From a virus: a stretch of DNA of 49,648 nucleotides. The position numbers were made by a program, and so were the translations under genes. Every line of letters starts with the position of its first letter. The stretch's first letter is position 1. Shown in pieces: positions 25,962 through 34,785 of the stretch. The notes under the pieces were generated by a model. It saw only the letters and a list, made by a program, of their open reading frames with translations, was not told the origin of the DNA and ran no database searches. The stretch is from IMG/VR virus record IMGVR_UViG_3300042465_005627, positions 1 through 49,648 of that record; one strand, given 5' to 3'.

Positions 25962-26973
25962 TTTCTAACCTTTGTAATTTATGTTCTTGTTGCTTCTTGG
26001 CCATTATTATTTTTATTTCACCTTGCTGTGCTGTTTTTATTGCATCAACTATCACGAATAATTGACCATATCTCTGCACAGCATCTGCGGTATCTTTGAC
26101 ATCAGGATCCCAATTTGGCATGGCCACAGACCATCCAAGTTCTGCTGCACGATCAAACAATGTCAAACCTGCACTGTCTTGGTCAGGTATCACTATGACC
26201 TCTGCACCAAGACTATTAATAATTCGACTCTGTTGTTCAGCAATCTCGTTGGTAAGAAGAGCTACACCGTCGATAGCTAAGGCATCAAACGGTCCTTCAC
26301 ACACAAATATATACCGCTGATTATCTTTTTGTTGATCAAAGTTGAAAACAAAATGAGGATGTTGATCCGATAGATATTTAGGTTTACCGGCAGTTATTTT
26401 CCTTGCAGTATTACCTACGATGCGGCCTTCCCACCTAAACGGAACAATTACTCTATCAATGTATCCTGGTGTAGGACTCCAATAAAAGTTTTTGCTAGTA
26501 GGATCATACCCTCTACTGACTACATATTCAACCACTTCTATTAATTTTTGTTCTTCTTCAGTAGTTAATTTAGCGTCTAACCATTCTAATAAAGACATTG
26601 CACCTTCTGGCAATGGCTTGTCTTCAAATGTTAATTGAGTCTGATGTGTGGTAGGCTGATATTCATCACCTTCAGTTTTTAGTGCCTCAAACACAAGTTC
26701 TTTAATGGAGTCTTCACTGGCTCCTAACCATCTGCACAGCGTTTTCATTTTCTCGCCTATGCTACTGCCAGGTTGCCAACCAGTGGTAAATTTACAATTA
26801 AAACAGTTATAGACTATGCCATTACCGTCGAATCTTATACCAGCACGTTTGCGAGTGTCTGGACTATGACCTCTATGTTGACAACAGGGTGCGTTGAATG
26901 ATGTCCAACCAGATGGGCTTGATTTAGCACGAGGCGGGAGTAGTGTTCGAAATTTATCAACAACTAGAGTCAT
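25954..26973 (-). CDS. 61: DNA primase (T4 gp61-like)
   Basis: A 339-residue primase. The N-terminal zinc site uses Cys30/Cys31 and His33 with CFNC at about residues 57-60. The TOPRIM core has YIFVCEGPFDALAIDG (catalytic Glu) and VIVIPDQDSAG (Asp pair). T4 gp61 is 342 residues, a close match. It synthesises RNA primers with the gp41 helicase. ATG 26973 is six bases after TATACT with no SD, so the mRNA is predicted to be leaderless. Confidence 0.93.
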   Translation of the reverse strand: MTLVVDKFRTLLPPRAKSSPSGWTSFNAPCCQHRGHSPDTRKRAGIRFDGNGIVYNCFNCKFTTGWQPGSSIGEKMKTLCRWLGASEDSIKELVFEALKTEGDEYQPTTHQTQLTFEDKPLPEGAMSLLEWLDAKLTTEEEQKLIEVVEYVVSRGYDPTSKNFYWSPTPGYIDRVIVPFRWEGRIVGNTARKITAGKPKYLSDQHPHFVFNFDQQKDNQRYIFVCEGPFDALAIDGVALLTNEIAEQQSRIINSLGAEVIVIPDQDSAGLTLFDRAAELGWSVAMPNWDPDVKDTADAVQRYGQLFVIVDAIKTAQQGEIKIIMAKKQQEHKLQRLENV

Positions 26974-26979
26974 ACTACA

Positions 26980-27008
26980 AGTATACTATCTGTATAGTAT
27001 CTTGTCAA
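26980..27008 (-). promoter_or_regulatory. Promoter of the primase gene
   Basis: Minus strand: TTGACA (27008-27003), 17 bases, TATACT (26985-26980), TGTAGT, then ATG 26973 at the predicted +1. It lies within the end of the structural gene upstream. Confidence 0.82.
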
Positions 27009-28068
27009 CGGTTCCGACTGGAATATTAGAGTCATTTAACACAAATGTTTTGACTCCATTATATGAAAGGCCGGTATATGTGAATCCAGTAATACCTCCG
27101 TCTGCATCCACAGCAGAAACAGTGATGGTTAGATCGTTGGTTCCCAATTCTCCGCCCAATTTATTACCAGTGATTACTATGATATCCCCTATATCATAAC
27201 CTTTGCCAATCTCACCAATGGTAACGTTATATGTTAGTAGTAGAGTTTGAGCTATGGTAAATCTTGCAATGCTGGAAATACTACCCGGGGTGTGTTTGAT
27301 TCTAAACCAGTTATATTTGCCAGTTATATTTTTGTAATGTTCGATATCAAGATTCACAGTAGATACTGTGATCCATTTAGTCTCTCTTGGCGTGGCACCT
27401 TGATCGTCTAAACTGGCCTGTATCTCTACCGTGCCTTTGTAATTGGTAGAGTAAAATTGAAATGTGTGTATGGGATACGCAGGTGATGTTTTAGGACGAG
27501 CATCTATGATAGCACTGGTATAAAATGGTTGAGGATCTGTGGCACCTTGAGTGAAAGGATTGGTATAGTTAAATGTATCTACTACTACGCTGTCTGCTAC
27601 TCCGCCGTATACATCGCCGGTGATTTCTAAGGTGCCTATGGTATCATATTGGCTGTCCATATATAATGGCATTTTAGAAGTCACTGTGTAGTCTGTGCTG
27701 TCTACAGTAGATCGAACTTCCTTAACTATGCTGTAGTTATAGAATCCTGTATTAAGATCTAGCAGTTCGTCAGCAGTAACTATCATAGTAACCTTGCCAG
27801 TGGCGAGATCCATGGCTGCGAAGTCTTTCTGTAATACTAAATCTTTAGTGTCTTGGCTTACGAGATTAAATACCAAAGTGCTGCCTGCAATGTTGCTGGC
27901 CTTTTGATCACTGTTACGAACCTGAATGTCGATGCGATTATCAACACCACGGAATATTTTTAGATTTCTGTTATACACTCTGCGATACCTCTCAGTTGAC
28001 CAAGTGTCCGTTGGGGTGGTAAATACATCGAGTTTGTTGACATATAAATAAACAGGATTAAATTGCAT
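26986..28068 (-). CDS. Phage structural protein (tail/baseplate type)
   Basis: A 360-residue beta-rich protein. Residues about 35-110 (FRGVDNRIDIQVRNSDQKASNIAGSTLVFNLVS...) resemble N-terminal domains of baseplate/receptor-binding proteins. The C-terminal IGKGYDIGDIIVITGNKLGGELGTNDLTITVSAVDADGGIT is a repeat module common in virion proteins of marine T4-like phages. A TAAATA box and AAAGG precede ATG 28068, consistent with late structural expression. Confidence 0.82.
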   Translation of the reverse strand: MQFNPVYLYVNKLDVFTTPTDTWSTERYRRVYNRNLKIFRGVDNRIDIQVRNSDQKASNIAGSTLVFNLVSQDTKDLVLQKDFAAMDLATGKVTMIVTADELLDLNTGFYNYSIVKEVRSTVDSTDYTVTSKMPLYMDSQYDTIGTLEITGDVYGGVADSVVVDTFNYTNPFTQGATDPQPFYTSAIIDARPKTSPAYPIHTFQFYSTNYKGTVEIQASLDDQGATPRETKWITVSTVNLDIEHYKNITGKYNWFRIKHTPGSISSIARFTIAQTLLLTYNVTIGEIGKGYDIGDIIVITGNKLGGELGTNDLTITVSAVDADGGITGFTYTGLSYNGVKTFVLNDSNIPVGTVDKILYR

Positions 28069-28089
28069 ACACTAACGGACCTTTAGCAG

Positions 28090-28095
28090 TATTTA
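28090..28095 (-). promoter_or_regulatory. Late-type promoter box TAAATA
   Basis: Minus-strand GATAAATA 21 bases upstream of the structural gene start. Confidence 0.7.
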
Positions 28096-28099
28096 TCGA

Positions 28100-28471
28100 A
28101 TGAGAATAACAACTAACCTACAAGAAAATTTCCCCTTTATCAGCGTTATAGTGCATGTTAGCCATGAATATGTGGGCATCATTATCAACCAAGATGCCCA
28201 GGTCACTAGTATGTATGACTACTCTATGATAAAAACCGACGAGGAAAAACAACGATTCATAGAACTGGGCGAAGCCTGGTGGTGGGAGTCGAACAGGCAA
28301 ATTCCTATCAACATTTTCTTGGCTAAAGAAATCATTGAATTTCGATATGTGATTAGAAACTTTTCAACCAAAGATGTCAAACTCATGCACGGTCCTTGCA
28401 CCAGTCTTAATGACATCATTGTCAAACGAATCAAGCGTAAGTCGATTACTCTAGTTAGAAAGATCGGTTAA
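28100..28471 (+). CDS. Conserved marine T4-like phage protein
   Basis: A 123-residue protein. ENFPFISVIVHVSHEYVGIIINQDAQVTSMYDYSMI...RFIELGEAWWWESNRQIPINIFLAKEI is a pattern I recall from cyanophage hypothetical proteins. No SD is visible before ATG 28100. Divergent from the structural gene (31 bases apart) and convergent with the glycosyltransferase. Function unknown. Confidence 0.78.
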   Translation: MRITTNLQENFPFISVIVHVSHEYVGIIINQDAQVTSMYDYSMIKTDEEKQRFIELGEAWWWESNRQIPINIFLAKEIIEFRYVIRNFSTKDVKLMHGPCTSLNDIIVKRIKRKSITLVRKIG

Positions 28472-29216
28472 CGTGTTTTTCTAATAATTTTTTTATATCA
28501 GGATTCTTTTTCCAAGGACCTGTCAGAGACCAAATCTTGGAATCTTGCTTTTTAGTTACAAAATTTTCTAAATTGCACAAATTAAAAAAATTGTGTTCTT
28601 GAGTTATTAGTTCCGACATGCAGACCTGATCTAATCCATACATATTCGCTCTTTGCAGTTTTTTCATATTTTCGGTAATGGCTTCAAACGGAATATGTTG
28701 AATTTTTTCGTTGTATAAATTTACAATATTTTTTATAAAGTTTTTTCTTTTGTCGGTAACATAAAGAAAATTAGCTCCGGTTTTCTTCCACAAAGTATCA
28801 TAATGTGGATAATATAGAATACCCAACTCTACGCTGTTGTCAAAATTTATTCGTTCATTAAAAATAATATCTGCGTCTACTATGTATGCTTTAGAAATTA
28901 AATTTTGTTCGAACAATAGATTAGAAATAAAATATCTCGAACAAAAATAATAACTTTTTAGTTTATAAAAATTAATATTTGTAGTTGTTAACTTCTCTTT
29001 ACTAATTGAAAGATCGATTGATAATTTTAAATTTTTAATTTGCTCAAGTAGCGAATCGGAAGGATTTATTAAATGTAAATGAACGTCGTGACCGTGATTG
29101 TCGCAAGAAAATAAATTGTAAATTCCATAATTTATAAAATAATTCTCATCACATTGAAAAATTACTTTTTCTCTACCTTTTGGTCTAGAAATTAATTCTA
29201 CATCTTGAAAAAACAT
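28455..29216 (-). CDS. Glycosyltransferase-like protein (GT-A, DxD)
   Basis: A 253-residue AT-rich gene. SKAYIVDADIIFNERINF carries DAD, the metal-binding DxD of GT-A transferases, preceded by helix YYFCSRYFISNLLFEQN as in GT8-like enzymes. MYGLDQVCMSELI and WSLTGPWKKN are typical of later regions. Codon use is much more AT-rich than in the neighbouring replication genes, suggesting separate acquisition. The sugar donor cannot be read. Confidence 0.75.
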   Translation of the reverse strand: MFFQDVELISRPKGREKVIFQCDENYFINYGIYNLFSCDNHGHDVHLHLINPSDSLLEQIKNLKLSIDLSISKEKLTTTNINFYKLKSYYFCSRYFISNLLFEQNLISKAYIVDADIIFNERINFDNSVELGILYYPHYDTLWKKTGANFLYVTDKRKNFIKNIVNLYNEKIQHIPFEAITENMKKLQRANMYGLDQVCMSELITQEHNFFNLCNLENFVTKKQDSKIWSLTGPWKKNPDIKKLLEKHVNRSF

Positions 29217-29794
29217 TAACTATACCCATAACTGATCTGCTCACAGATCAAATTCATTTGCACCACAATGGCTACAGCATACGCAGTAGCATGCGATTGC
29301 TTGAAGAAATACTCATCATTCTCTGGTTTCGTCCATACTTCCGTCATCACCGTAGTCCAATCTTTCCCAATCAGATAACGCTTCGCGGGTCTGATCATCG
29401 CCAGCACCGCTGCCAACTGCTCTATAGATTCTGGTTTGCTTTGTCTCAGAATAGACCCATGTCCATTCACATGGAACAGGTTCTGGATAAAATCTTCGTC
29501 TTGTAGTAGATCCCATAATGGTTCAGTCTCCATGAGTTGAATGAGATGAGTTTCGTCTCTGACACCTTTGTAGATTCCAACATTTAAAAAATCAATCTTA
29601 AAATATGCTTCTGCTTCTGCATGATCATAAGGCACACTGCACACAGCTTTCTCAGCATTCATCGGAACACCATGTAAATACACACCGGTGTTGTGTTTGG
29701 TCAGAGTTTTGTTGTCAACACGGCTGGCAGGTATATATTTGAATAACTTCAGAGCATGATCTCTATCTACAAAGTCTATATCGATATCAGGCAT
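29216..29794 (-). CDS. Miniature DnaE/PolIII-alpha-like protein
   Basis: A 192-residue protein opening MPDIDIDFVDRDHALKLF, matching the catalytic PDIDxDF of C-family polymerases. It continues with HNTGVYLHG, AEAYFKIDFLNVGIYKGVRDE (like DnaE KxDFLGL) and YFFKQSHATAYAVAI (like the F-x-KSHAxAYA helix). The motif order matches DnaE, but the rest of the roughly 1,100-residue enzyme is absent. It may be a regulatory or structural derivative rather than an active polymerase. Confidence 0.8.
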   Translation of the reverse strand: MPDIDIDFVDRDHALKLFKYIPASRVDNKTLTKHNTGVYLHGVPMNAEKAVCSVPYDHAEAEAYFKIDFLNVGIYKGVRDETHLIQLMETEPLWDLLQDEDFIQNLFHVNGHGSILRQSKPESIEQLAAVLAMIRPAKRYLIGKDWTTVMTEVWTKPENDEYFFKQSHATAYAVAIVVQMNLICEQISYGYS

Positions 29795-29991
29795 TATTGC
29801 ATCCTTGTAGTTTCGAATAACAGCAGTGGCAGGGTTTCTGCAAGAAACTCTGCATATTCTTCTGCAGATTCTTCATCTGCAAAGTTTGAAAATTTAACAT
29901 ATACACAGTGTTCACTATCTTCTTCTGTAGTCATTACTTCTATATCTATGTCATCACTAGAAATTAATTCTTGTTTGTTTTCTTCAGTCAC
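29794..29991 (-). CDS. Small acidic phage protein
   Basis: A 65-residue protein, very acidic (MTEENKQELISSDDIDIEVMTTEEDSEHCVYVKFSNFADEESAEEYAEFLAE), ending LPLLLFETTRMQ. The VYVKFSNFADEESAEEYAEFL part looks like a small ferredoxin-like unit. Overlaps both neighbours by one to four bases, in the replication operon. Confidence 0.75.
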   Translation of the reverse strand: MTEENKQELISSDDIDIEVMTTEEDSEHCVYVKFSNFADEESAEEYAEFLAETLPLLLFETTRMQ

Positions 29992-30671
29992 AGTATTTTG
30001 GCCTCCTTGATGACATCTTTTACTAATTCATGATCTGCCGGCAGAGCTTTAAATCTACGCAACCAAAACTGAGGATCTATCATAGGCCCAATGATTTCTA
30101 ATTGTTCATCATTCATGCGAGTCAACATTTCTTTGCCTGACCGAGTATTCAATATCATCCAAGGACTTACTAATCCTTCTTTGATATCATGAGTGGCTCT
30201 GTTTAGATTTACATAGGCAAAATAATGTTCCCATGCTGCAGAGTTTGATTCCGCCCATGACATCATGGTCATGATACTGCGTTGTATGGCACCATCAGCA
30301 GGCTCTACTTTGATTAAATCTGCGATATAGCTTTGATACAATTCATCTCTGCACCAATGATCTAGTTTGACTCCGCTTTTGACCACATAGTCCACAAATC
30401 GTTCAGGATATATAGGCGCTGTATTAACCAAGAAACTGCCAAACTTCACAAAGGCTGTGTAGAAACTAGATGAAGCAAATTCTTCAAATGTCTTGGGCTG
30501 TTGTGCTTTTTGCGTGAGCTGATAGAATCTTTGGAAGGTCAACAATCCCATTAGCACATGTTTTTCATTACGACTGAGATGTCTGCGTTTTTGTTCGCAG
30601 ACATGCACCACCAAAGTCTTTTCCTTGGCAAATAATTTCTCGCAATGTTCACACTTAAAATTTAATTGCAT
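29988..30671 (-). CDS. Zinc-finger phage protein next to gene 62
   Basis: About 227 residues from ATG 30671. FKCEHCEKLFAKEKTLVVHVCEQKRRH is a C2H2/C2HC-like zinc finger at the N-terminus; the rest is helical (MTMMSWAESNSAAWEHYFAYVNLNRATHDIKEGLVSPWMIL). The start at 30671 overlaps gene 62 by 17 bases; an upstream in-frame start at 30752 would lie deep inside gene 62 and is less likely. A conserved neighbour of replication genes in related phages, as I recall; role unknown. Confidence 0.75.
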   Translation of the reverse strand: MQLNFKCEHCEKLFAKEKTLVVHVCEQKRRHLSRNEKHVLMGLLTFQRFYQLTQKAQQPKTFEEFASSSFYTAFVKFGSFLVNTAPIYPERFVDYVVKSGVKLDHWCRDELYQSYIADLIKVEPADGAIQRSIMTMMSWAESNSAAWEHYFAYVNLNRATHDIKEGLVSPWMILNTRSGKEMLTRMNDEQLEIIGPMIDPQFWLRRFKALPADHELVKDVIKEAKIL

Positions 30672-31134
30672 TGACTTCTTTTTTGTCCCATCCAAGATTT
30701 TGACAATAGTCTTTGATTTCTCGATCTGTGGTGATAACTGCAAGTGTAGCAATGTCTGCCCTTTTCATAGTTGGAAATAACGTGGCAAGGAATTCTTCTT
30801 TCTTGTTCTTTTCTTTTTTTAGAGGAATCCATTCATGGAACTGTTTGGCTTTAGATTCGTGACTGCAAGCCACTAATGTCAGCCATTGTAGTTTAGGGTG
30901 TTGGCTGATGTTGGCCCAGTTCTTGTTGTAGTATTGATTTACTGTGAGCAGATAGTGTTCTTGTATTTCTCTATCAGAGCCCGATACACTGCTGATATAT
31001 CTATTGAGATTCCATAGATCTCCTTTGATTTCTTTTCGGCCTTCTTCTGTGGCTGCATCCCAAAGTTCTTTGATGCCCTGATCAACACAGGGTATGATAT
31101 CTTTGAATAGGTCTACGTGTTTATTTTTGGCCAT
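30655..31134 (-). CDS. 62: Clamp loader small subunit (T4 gp62-like)
   Basis: A 159-residue protein. DIIPCVDQGIKELWDAATEEGRKEIKGDLWNLNRYISSV and YYNKNWANISQHPKLQWL are characteristic of gp62, which with gp44 loads the gp45 clamp. T4 gp62 is 187 residues. The gp44 gene is not in the window. Overlaps genes on both sides, in the minus-strand replication operon. Confidence 0.87.
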   Translation of the reverse strand: MAKNKHVDLFKDIIPCVDQGIKELWDAATEEGRKEIKGDLWNLNRYISSVSGSDREIQEHYLLTVNQYYNKNWANISQHPKLQWLTLVACSHESKAKQFHEWIPLKKEKNKKEEFLATLFPTMKRADIATLAVITTDREIKDYCQNLGWDKKEVNAIKF

Positions 31135-31381
31135 GGTCTTTGCTCAAGTGATATAGTATTTTAACACGTTCTAGAGCTTCTTGTAAAGTGGGATTCGTCC
31201 GAGATTCTTTTAATATATCTTTCCAAGTATTTTCTAATTCATAATTGATGGTTATATTTTCGTTAAATGGGTCGATGTATTTTCCAATCATCGTTCGTTT
31301 TGATTTTCCAAACTCTCTGGCATAGATTTCCTGACCATTGCGTTCGTAAATATAAGTTGCACCTGGAGTTAAAGAACCCAT
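31121..31381 (-). CDS. Conserved T4-like phage protein
   Basis: An 86-residue protein starting MGSLTPGATYIYERNGQEIYAREFGKSKRTMIG, a pattern I recall as recurrent in cyanophage-type T4-like genomes, then DPFNENITINYELENTWKDIL and a helical end. Overlaps gene 62 by 14 bases. Unknown function. Confidence 0.8.
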   Translation of the reverse strand: MGSLTPGATYIYERNGQEIYAREFGKSKRTMIGKYIDPFNENITINYELENTWKDILKESRTNPTLQEALERVKILYHLSKDHGQK

Positions 31382-31382
31382 A

Positions 31383-32045
31383 TCAACCTTTATGAATCAT
31401 AACACAGTCTTTTGGCCAACTCACTTCCATAGTATATCCCCAAGACAACAACAGATCAACTGCTAGATTTCCTTCTTCACCGTAGTATCTTTTTGAATAG
31501 TTTTTTTCTTCCATTAATATTACGGGTTTGTATTTCTTAATAGTTTGTTCAGCGCCTCGTAGAATGTACGGTTCATATCCTTCGCAGTCTAATTTTATAA
31601 ATCCAACTTCTGTTAATCCAAATGAATCCAAAGTTTTACAGATATGTGTCCCAGCAATTTCTTTATTGATATGAGTACTGAAAGTAGTTTTTTTGTGAGT
31701 TAACGAAACTAGTTCTTCTTTGTCACTTAGCCCACAATCACACACCACTACATTATCTAATTGAAATTTTTCTACATTTTTTATAAGACAATCTCGAACC
31801 GGAGTATCTACTTCGAATGCATAAATCTTAGAAAACTTGCTATTTAAATTGTAACTCATTATACCATAGTTAGCGCCTGCATCTATAGCTGTATCAAAAT
31901 TATTAACAAATTCTAATGCAGTATCGAGTTTACTTTTTTGATAATCAAGGACACAAGGTACCCGATCAATACTAATATCTGCTTTTTTAAGAGCCGATCT
32001 TATAGCCTTATCTCCCGGTATTACTATCCAGTCTTCGATATTCAT
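31383..32045 (-). CDS. FkbM-family methyltransferase 1
   Basis: A 220-residue protein. AIDAGANYGIMSYNL is the AdoMet-binding glycine motif, YAFEVDTP the acidic strand 2, and VGFIKLDCEGYEPYILRGAEQTIKKYKPVILME the FkbM signature (KxDxEGxE..ilrGA). The family O-methylates sugars or related metabolites. It follows the GMD gene by 13 bases and probably acts on a phage-made sugar. Confidence 0.88.
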   Translation of the reverse strand: MNIEDWIVIPGDKAIRSALKKADISIDRVPCVLDYQKSKLDTALEFVNNFDTAIDAGANYGIMSYNLNSKFSKIYAFEVDTPVRDCLIKNVEKFQLDNVVVCDCGLSDKEELVSLTHKKTTFSTHINKEIAGTHICKTLDSFGLTEVGFIKLDCEGYEPYILRGAEQTIKKYKPVILMEEKNYSKRYYGEEGNLAVDLLLSWGYTMEVSWPKDCVMIHKG

Positions 32046-32058
32046 ATCAGGTGTCCTG

Positions 32059-33039
32059 TTAAGTTTTATTTTTCTGCAATCTTTTTAAATCTGCATCTAC
32101 CATTTCTTTGATCAGTGTTTCAAAATTTGTTTTCGGTTGCCATCCTAACACTGTTTTAGCTTTAGAGCTGTTACCACAAAGGCTATGTAGTTCTGCAGGA
32201 CGTTTGAATCGAGGATCTGATTCAATGTGTTTTTTCCAATCTGTAATACCTACATGGTTAAACCCGATAGTTAACAGATCTGCAATGCTATGTTGAATGC
32301 CAGTGCTTACAACATAATCACCCGGTTCCTCTTGTTGCACCATCATCCACATGGCTTCGACAAAATCTCCGGCGTATCCCCAATCTCGTTTACTATCAAG
32401 ATTACCTAGGGTTATTTTATCCTGTAGTCCTAATTTTATTTTGGCAATGCCGTTGGTAACTTTTCTAGTTACAAATTCTATTCCTCTTAACGGACTTTCA
32501 TGATTAAACAAAATACCATTTGATGCATGTATGCTATAACTTTCTCTAAAATTAATAGTCATCCAGTATGCATATAATTTGCTAACTCCGTAAGGGCTTC
32601 GTGGTTTAAAAGTTGTGTTTTCATCCTGCATGCCGCCGTTGCTATTACCGTACATTTCACTGGTGCTTGCCTGATAATATCTAGACAACGGGCTGTGCAT
32701 TTTAATAGAATTTAAAATATTTAAAGGACCCATGCTGTTAACTTCAGTGGTTAATTTATTTAGATCCCAACTTGCTCCTACAAAACTCTGTGCTGCTAGA
32801 TTGTATATTTCATTAGGTTTCAAATTTTTAATAATATGATTCATAGAACCGTCGTCGGTGATATCTCCAGTTACCAACTCAACATCGTTTTCAATTCCTA
32901 AAAATTCAAGATTATTTAAATTTGGATTAGAATATCTTTTTATTAAACCGTATACTTTATAATCTTTTTCAAGAAGAAATTTTGCAAGATAAGGACCATC
33001 TTGTCCTGTCATTCCTGTGACAAACGCTACTTTTTTCAT
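32059..33039 (-). CDS. gmd: GDP-mannose 4,6-dehydratase
   Basis: A 326-residue short-chain dehydrogenase. Cofactor motif VTGMTGQDGPYLA at residues 7-19; active-site ASTSEMYG with SPYGVSKLYAYW (Tyr-x3-Lys); NHESPLRG and SKRDWGYAGDFVEAMW are GMD signatures. It makes GDP-4-keto-6-deoxymannose, precursor of fucose, rhamnose or perosamine. Overlaps the glycosyltransferase by four bases (ATGA). No downstream epimerase/reductase is seen in the window. Confidence 0.95.
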   Translation of the reverse strand: MKKVAFVTGMTGQDGPYLAKFLLEKDYKVYGLIKRYSNPNLNNLEFLGIENDVELVTGDITDDGSMNHIIKNLKPNEIYNLAAQSFVGASWDLNKLTTEVNSMGPLNILNSIKMHSPLSRYYQASTSEMYGNSNGGMQDENTTFKPRSPYGVSKLYAYWMTINFRESYSIHASNGILFNHESPLRGIEFVTRKVTNGIAKIKLGLQDKITLGNLDSKRDWGYAGDFVEAMWMMVQQEEPGDYVVSTGIQHSIADLLTIGFNHVGITDWKKHIESDPRFKRPAELHSLCGNSSKAKTVLGWQPKTNFETLIKEMVDADLKRLQKNKT

Positions 33040-33764
33040 TTTATTTTTTTCCTTAATTTTGCAATAGTTTCATCTCTTTTTTCTTTTCTGCCGCCTTTAA
33101 AATGTATCATGTAACCTTTAAATGTTTGATTAAAATGACTTTTTGTGATATTGGGTGTAAGATTGTAACCTGTTATCTTTTTAAGATTTTCTAATTCTTT
33201 TCTAGTAGCATCAAACACGTGACAGTCGGTGTATGCTTCTAGTGTGTATATTTTATCAGAATCGTAATAATTTTTAAAAACATCAAAAAATTCTTTGGTA
33301 TAAGGATTTCTTAAATCAAATGCAATAAATCCAGTTTCACTATACGTGTCTCTTCCTAAGTAGCTGGTAAAGTATCCATTTGGTAAAAACTTCTGTAAAT
33401 ATTCTGCCGATAACGGTTGAACTAATTCAGTATCAGCATCCAACCAAATTAATATATCTACACCGCTATGCATTGCAGCATGCCAAATAGCATAACTTTT
33501 GTGACTAAATCTTACTCCGTCGTTCATAAATGAATCGATAGGTTTGTTTTTATTCCTATTTTTAAATTGAGTCAAATCAGGAACTGCTTTTTCTAAATTT
33601 ATGATGTTTATATTATGATTTCTTTTAAATAATCTTTTATTATCATCTATATAAAGAAATACTTCAACAGATTTATCCAAATTATTGTTAAGACTGGTTA
33701 CGAAGTTTTTTGCATAATCTTCGTAACCTTGATCGCTGAAAGTTGATACTATTCCAATTTTCAT
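33036..33764 (-). CDS. DxD glycosyltransferase, paralogue of 39242-40078
   Basis: A 242-residue protein. IGIVSTFSDQGYEDYAKNF start, FSHKSYAIWHAAMHSGVDILIWLDADTELVQPL with DAD, YLGRDTYSETGFIAFDLRNP, and HFKGGRKEKRDETI near the end. These match the plus-strand gene at 39242 motif for motif. Cytoplasmic sugar transfer; acceptor unknown. Confidence 0.83.
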   Translation of the reverse strand: MKIGIVSTFSDQGYEDYAKNFVTSLNNNLDKSVEVFLYIDDNKRLFKRNHNINIINLEKAVPDLTQFKNRNKNKPIDSFMNDGVRFSHKSYAIWHAAMHSGVDILIWLDADTELVQPLSAEYLQKFLPNGYFTSYLGRDTYSETGFIAFDLRNPYTKEFFDVFKNYYDSDKIYTLEAYTDCHVFDATRKELENLKKITGYNLTPNITKSHFNQTFKGYMIHFKGGRKEKRDETIAKLRKKIK

Positions 33765-34439
33765 TTACAGACCCAGTTCTTTTTTAAAATCATTGATAAC
33801 AGATAACTTGTGTGTATCAATTTTTGCAAATAATAAATCTAATTGTATCGTTGTGCCGGATTTATCAGTATGCATGCCCACAATATCCTGAACAAAAAAA
33901 TTAAAATCTTCTAGGCGTCTCACAATAACATCTGCCAACGGTGCACCTTCGTTGTATGGAATTAGAGAAACTTCTACAATAACATACAACGCCTTGGATA
34001 AAGCCGATGTGCCTCCGTTGATAACATCTAATTCAGCTCCCTGAACATCAATCTTAATCACATCAAATGTGCTGTCAGGAAACAAGGTGTCAAGGGTGGT
34101 CACCGGGACTTTAATTTTTAAAATTTCTTCATCAGATAACTTATTAAAATTGATTTCTTTGTAAAATGATGCGCCTTTGGAATTTGATTTAGCTTTAGGT
34201 AAAATAAGTTCTAACTCTCCAATAGTATCTGATATACCGTACTGAAAATACTCAACTCCTATTTTTTTCAAATTCTTTTCGCAATAAGGATTTGGCTCGA
34301 TTGACGTTATTTTACATTTAGGAAATATTTTCCGCCACTCAACAGCAAACTGCCCGGTGTTTGCTCCGATGTCAAGACACGTGGTAGGTGTAAACGTATT
34401 AAACGCAGCTCTTAGTTGTTCGGCGGTCGGATTACTCAT
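33765..34439 (-). CDS. FkbM-family methyltransferase 2
   Basis: A 224-residue protein. TCLDIGANTGQFAVEW (motif I), SIEPNPYCEKNL, FDVIKIDVQGAELDVINGGTSAL (FkbM signature KxDxQGxE). It differs from the copies at 31383 and 40844, so at least three lineages are present. One base before the GT gene; probably one sugar operon. Confidence 0.88.
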   Translation of the reverse strand: MSNPTAEQLRAAFNTFTPTTCLDIGANTGQFAVEWRKIFPKCKITSIEPNPYCEKNLKKIGVEYFQYGISDTIGELELILPKAKSNSKGASFYKEINFNKLSDEEILKIKVPVTTLDTLFPDSTFDVIKIDVQGAELDVINGGTSALSKALYVIVEVSLIPYNEGAPLADVIVRRLEDFNFFVQDIVGMHTDKSGTTIQLDLLFAKIDTHKLSVINDFKKELGL

Positions 34440-34440
34440 T

Positions 34441-34785
34441 TTATTTTGAATATCCTACTGTTTCTCTTTCAATGTCGTCGTGATCAAACTCTGCCCAATA
34501 TAATTCAAAGGCAACACAATCTGTGACCGCTTCGAACTGATGATATTCACCGGGAGCGACCTTGGTATACTCACCAGCCCTGAGCAAGGTCTCGTCAACT
34601 AGATCGTAATTGCCTTTCCAAACACGGATAATCATCTCTCCAGATTCTACAAAAAATCCGTTCCATTTAAATTTATGGTTGTGCTTGGAACACACACCAC
34701 CGGCCTTGGCTTCAATTCGATGGAATTCTAACACACCGTTGGCTTCTAACAATTCTGTTTGTCCCCATACTTTTCCTGCTTTCAT
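34441..34785 (-). CDS. Cupin-domain protein (sugar-isomerase-like)
   Basis: A 114-residue single cupin. AGGVCSKHNHKFKWNGFFVESGEMIIRVW carries the HxH...E metal motif and YTKVAPGEYHQFEAV the second His. Such cupins resemble the C-terminal part of mannose-6-phosphate isomerase or sugar epimerases. SD TAAGGAG and a TAAATA box precede it. Related to the cupin fused to the nucleotidyltransferase at 46405-47166. Confidence 0.85.
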   Translation of the reverse strand: MKAGKVWGQTELLEANGVLEFHRIEAKAGGVCSKHNHKFKWNGFFVESGEMIIRVWKGNYDLVDETLLRAGEYTKVAPGEYHQFEAVTDCVAFELYWAEFDHDDIERETVGYSK

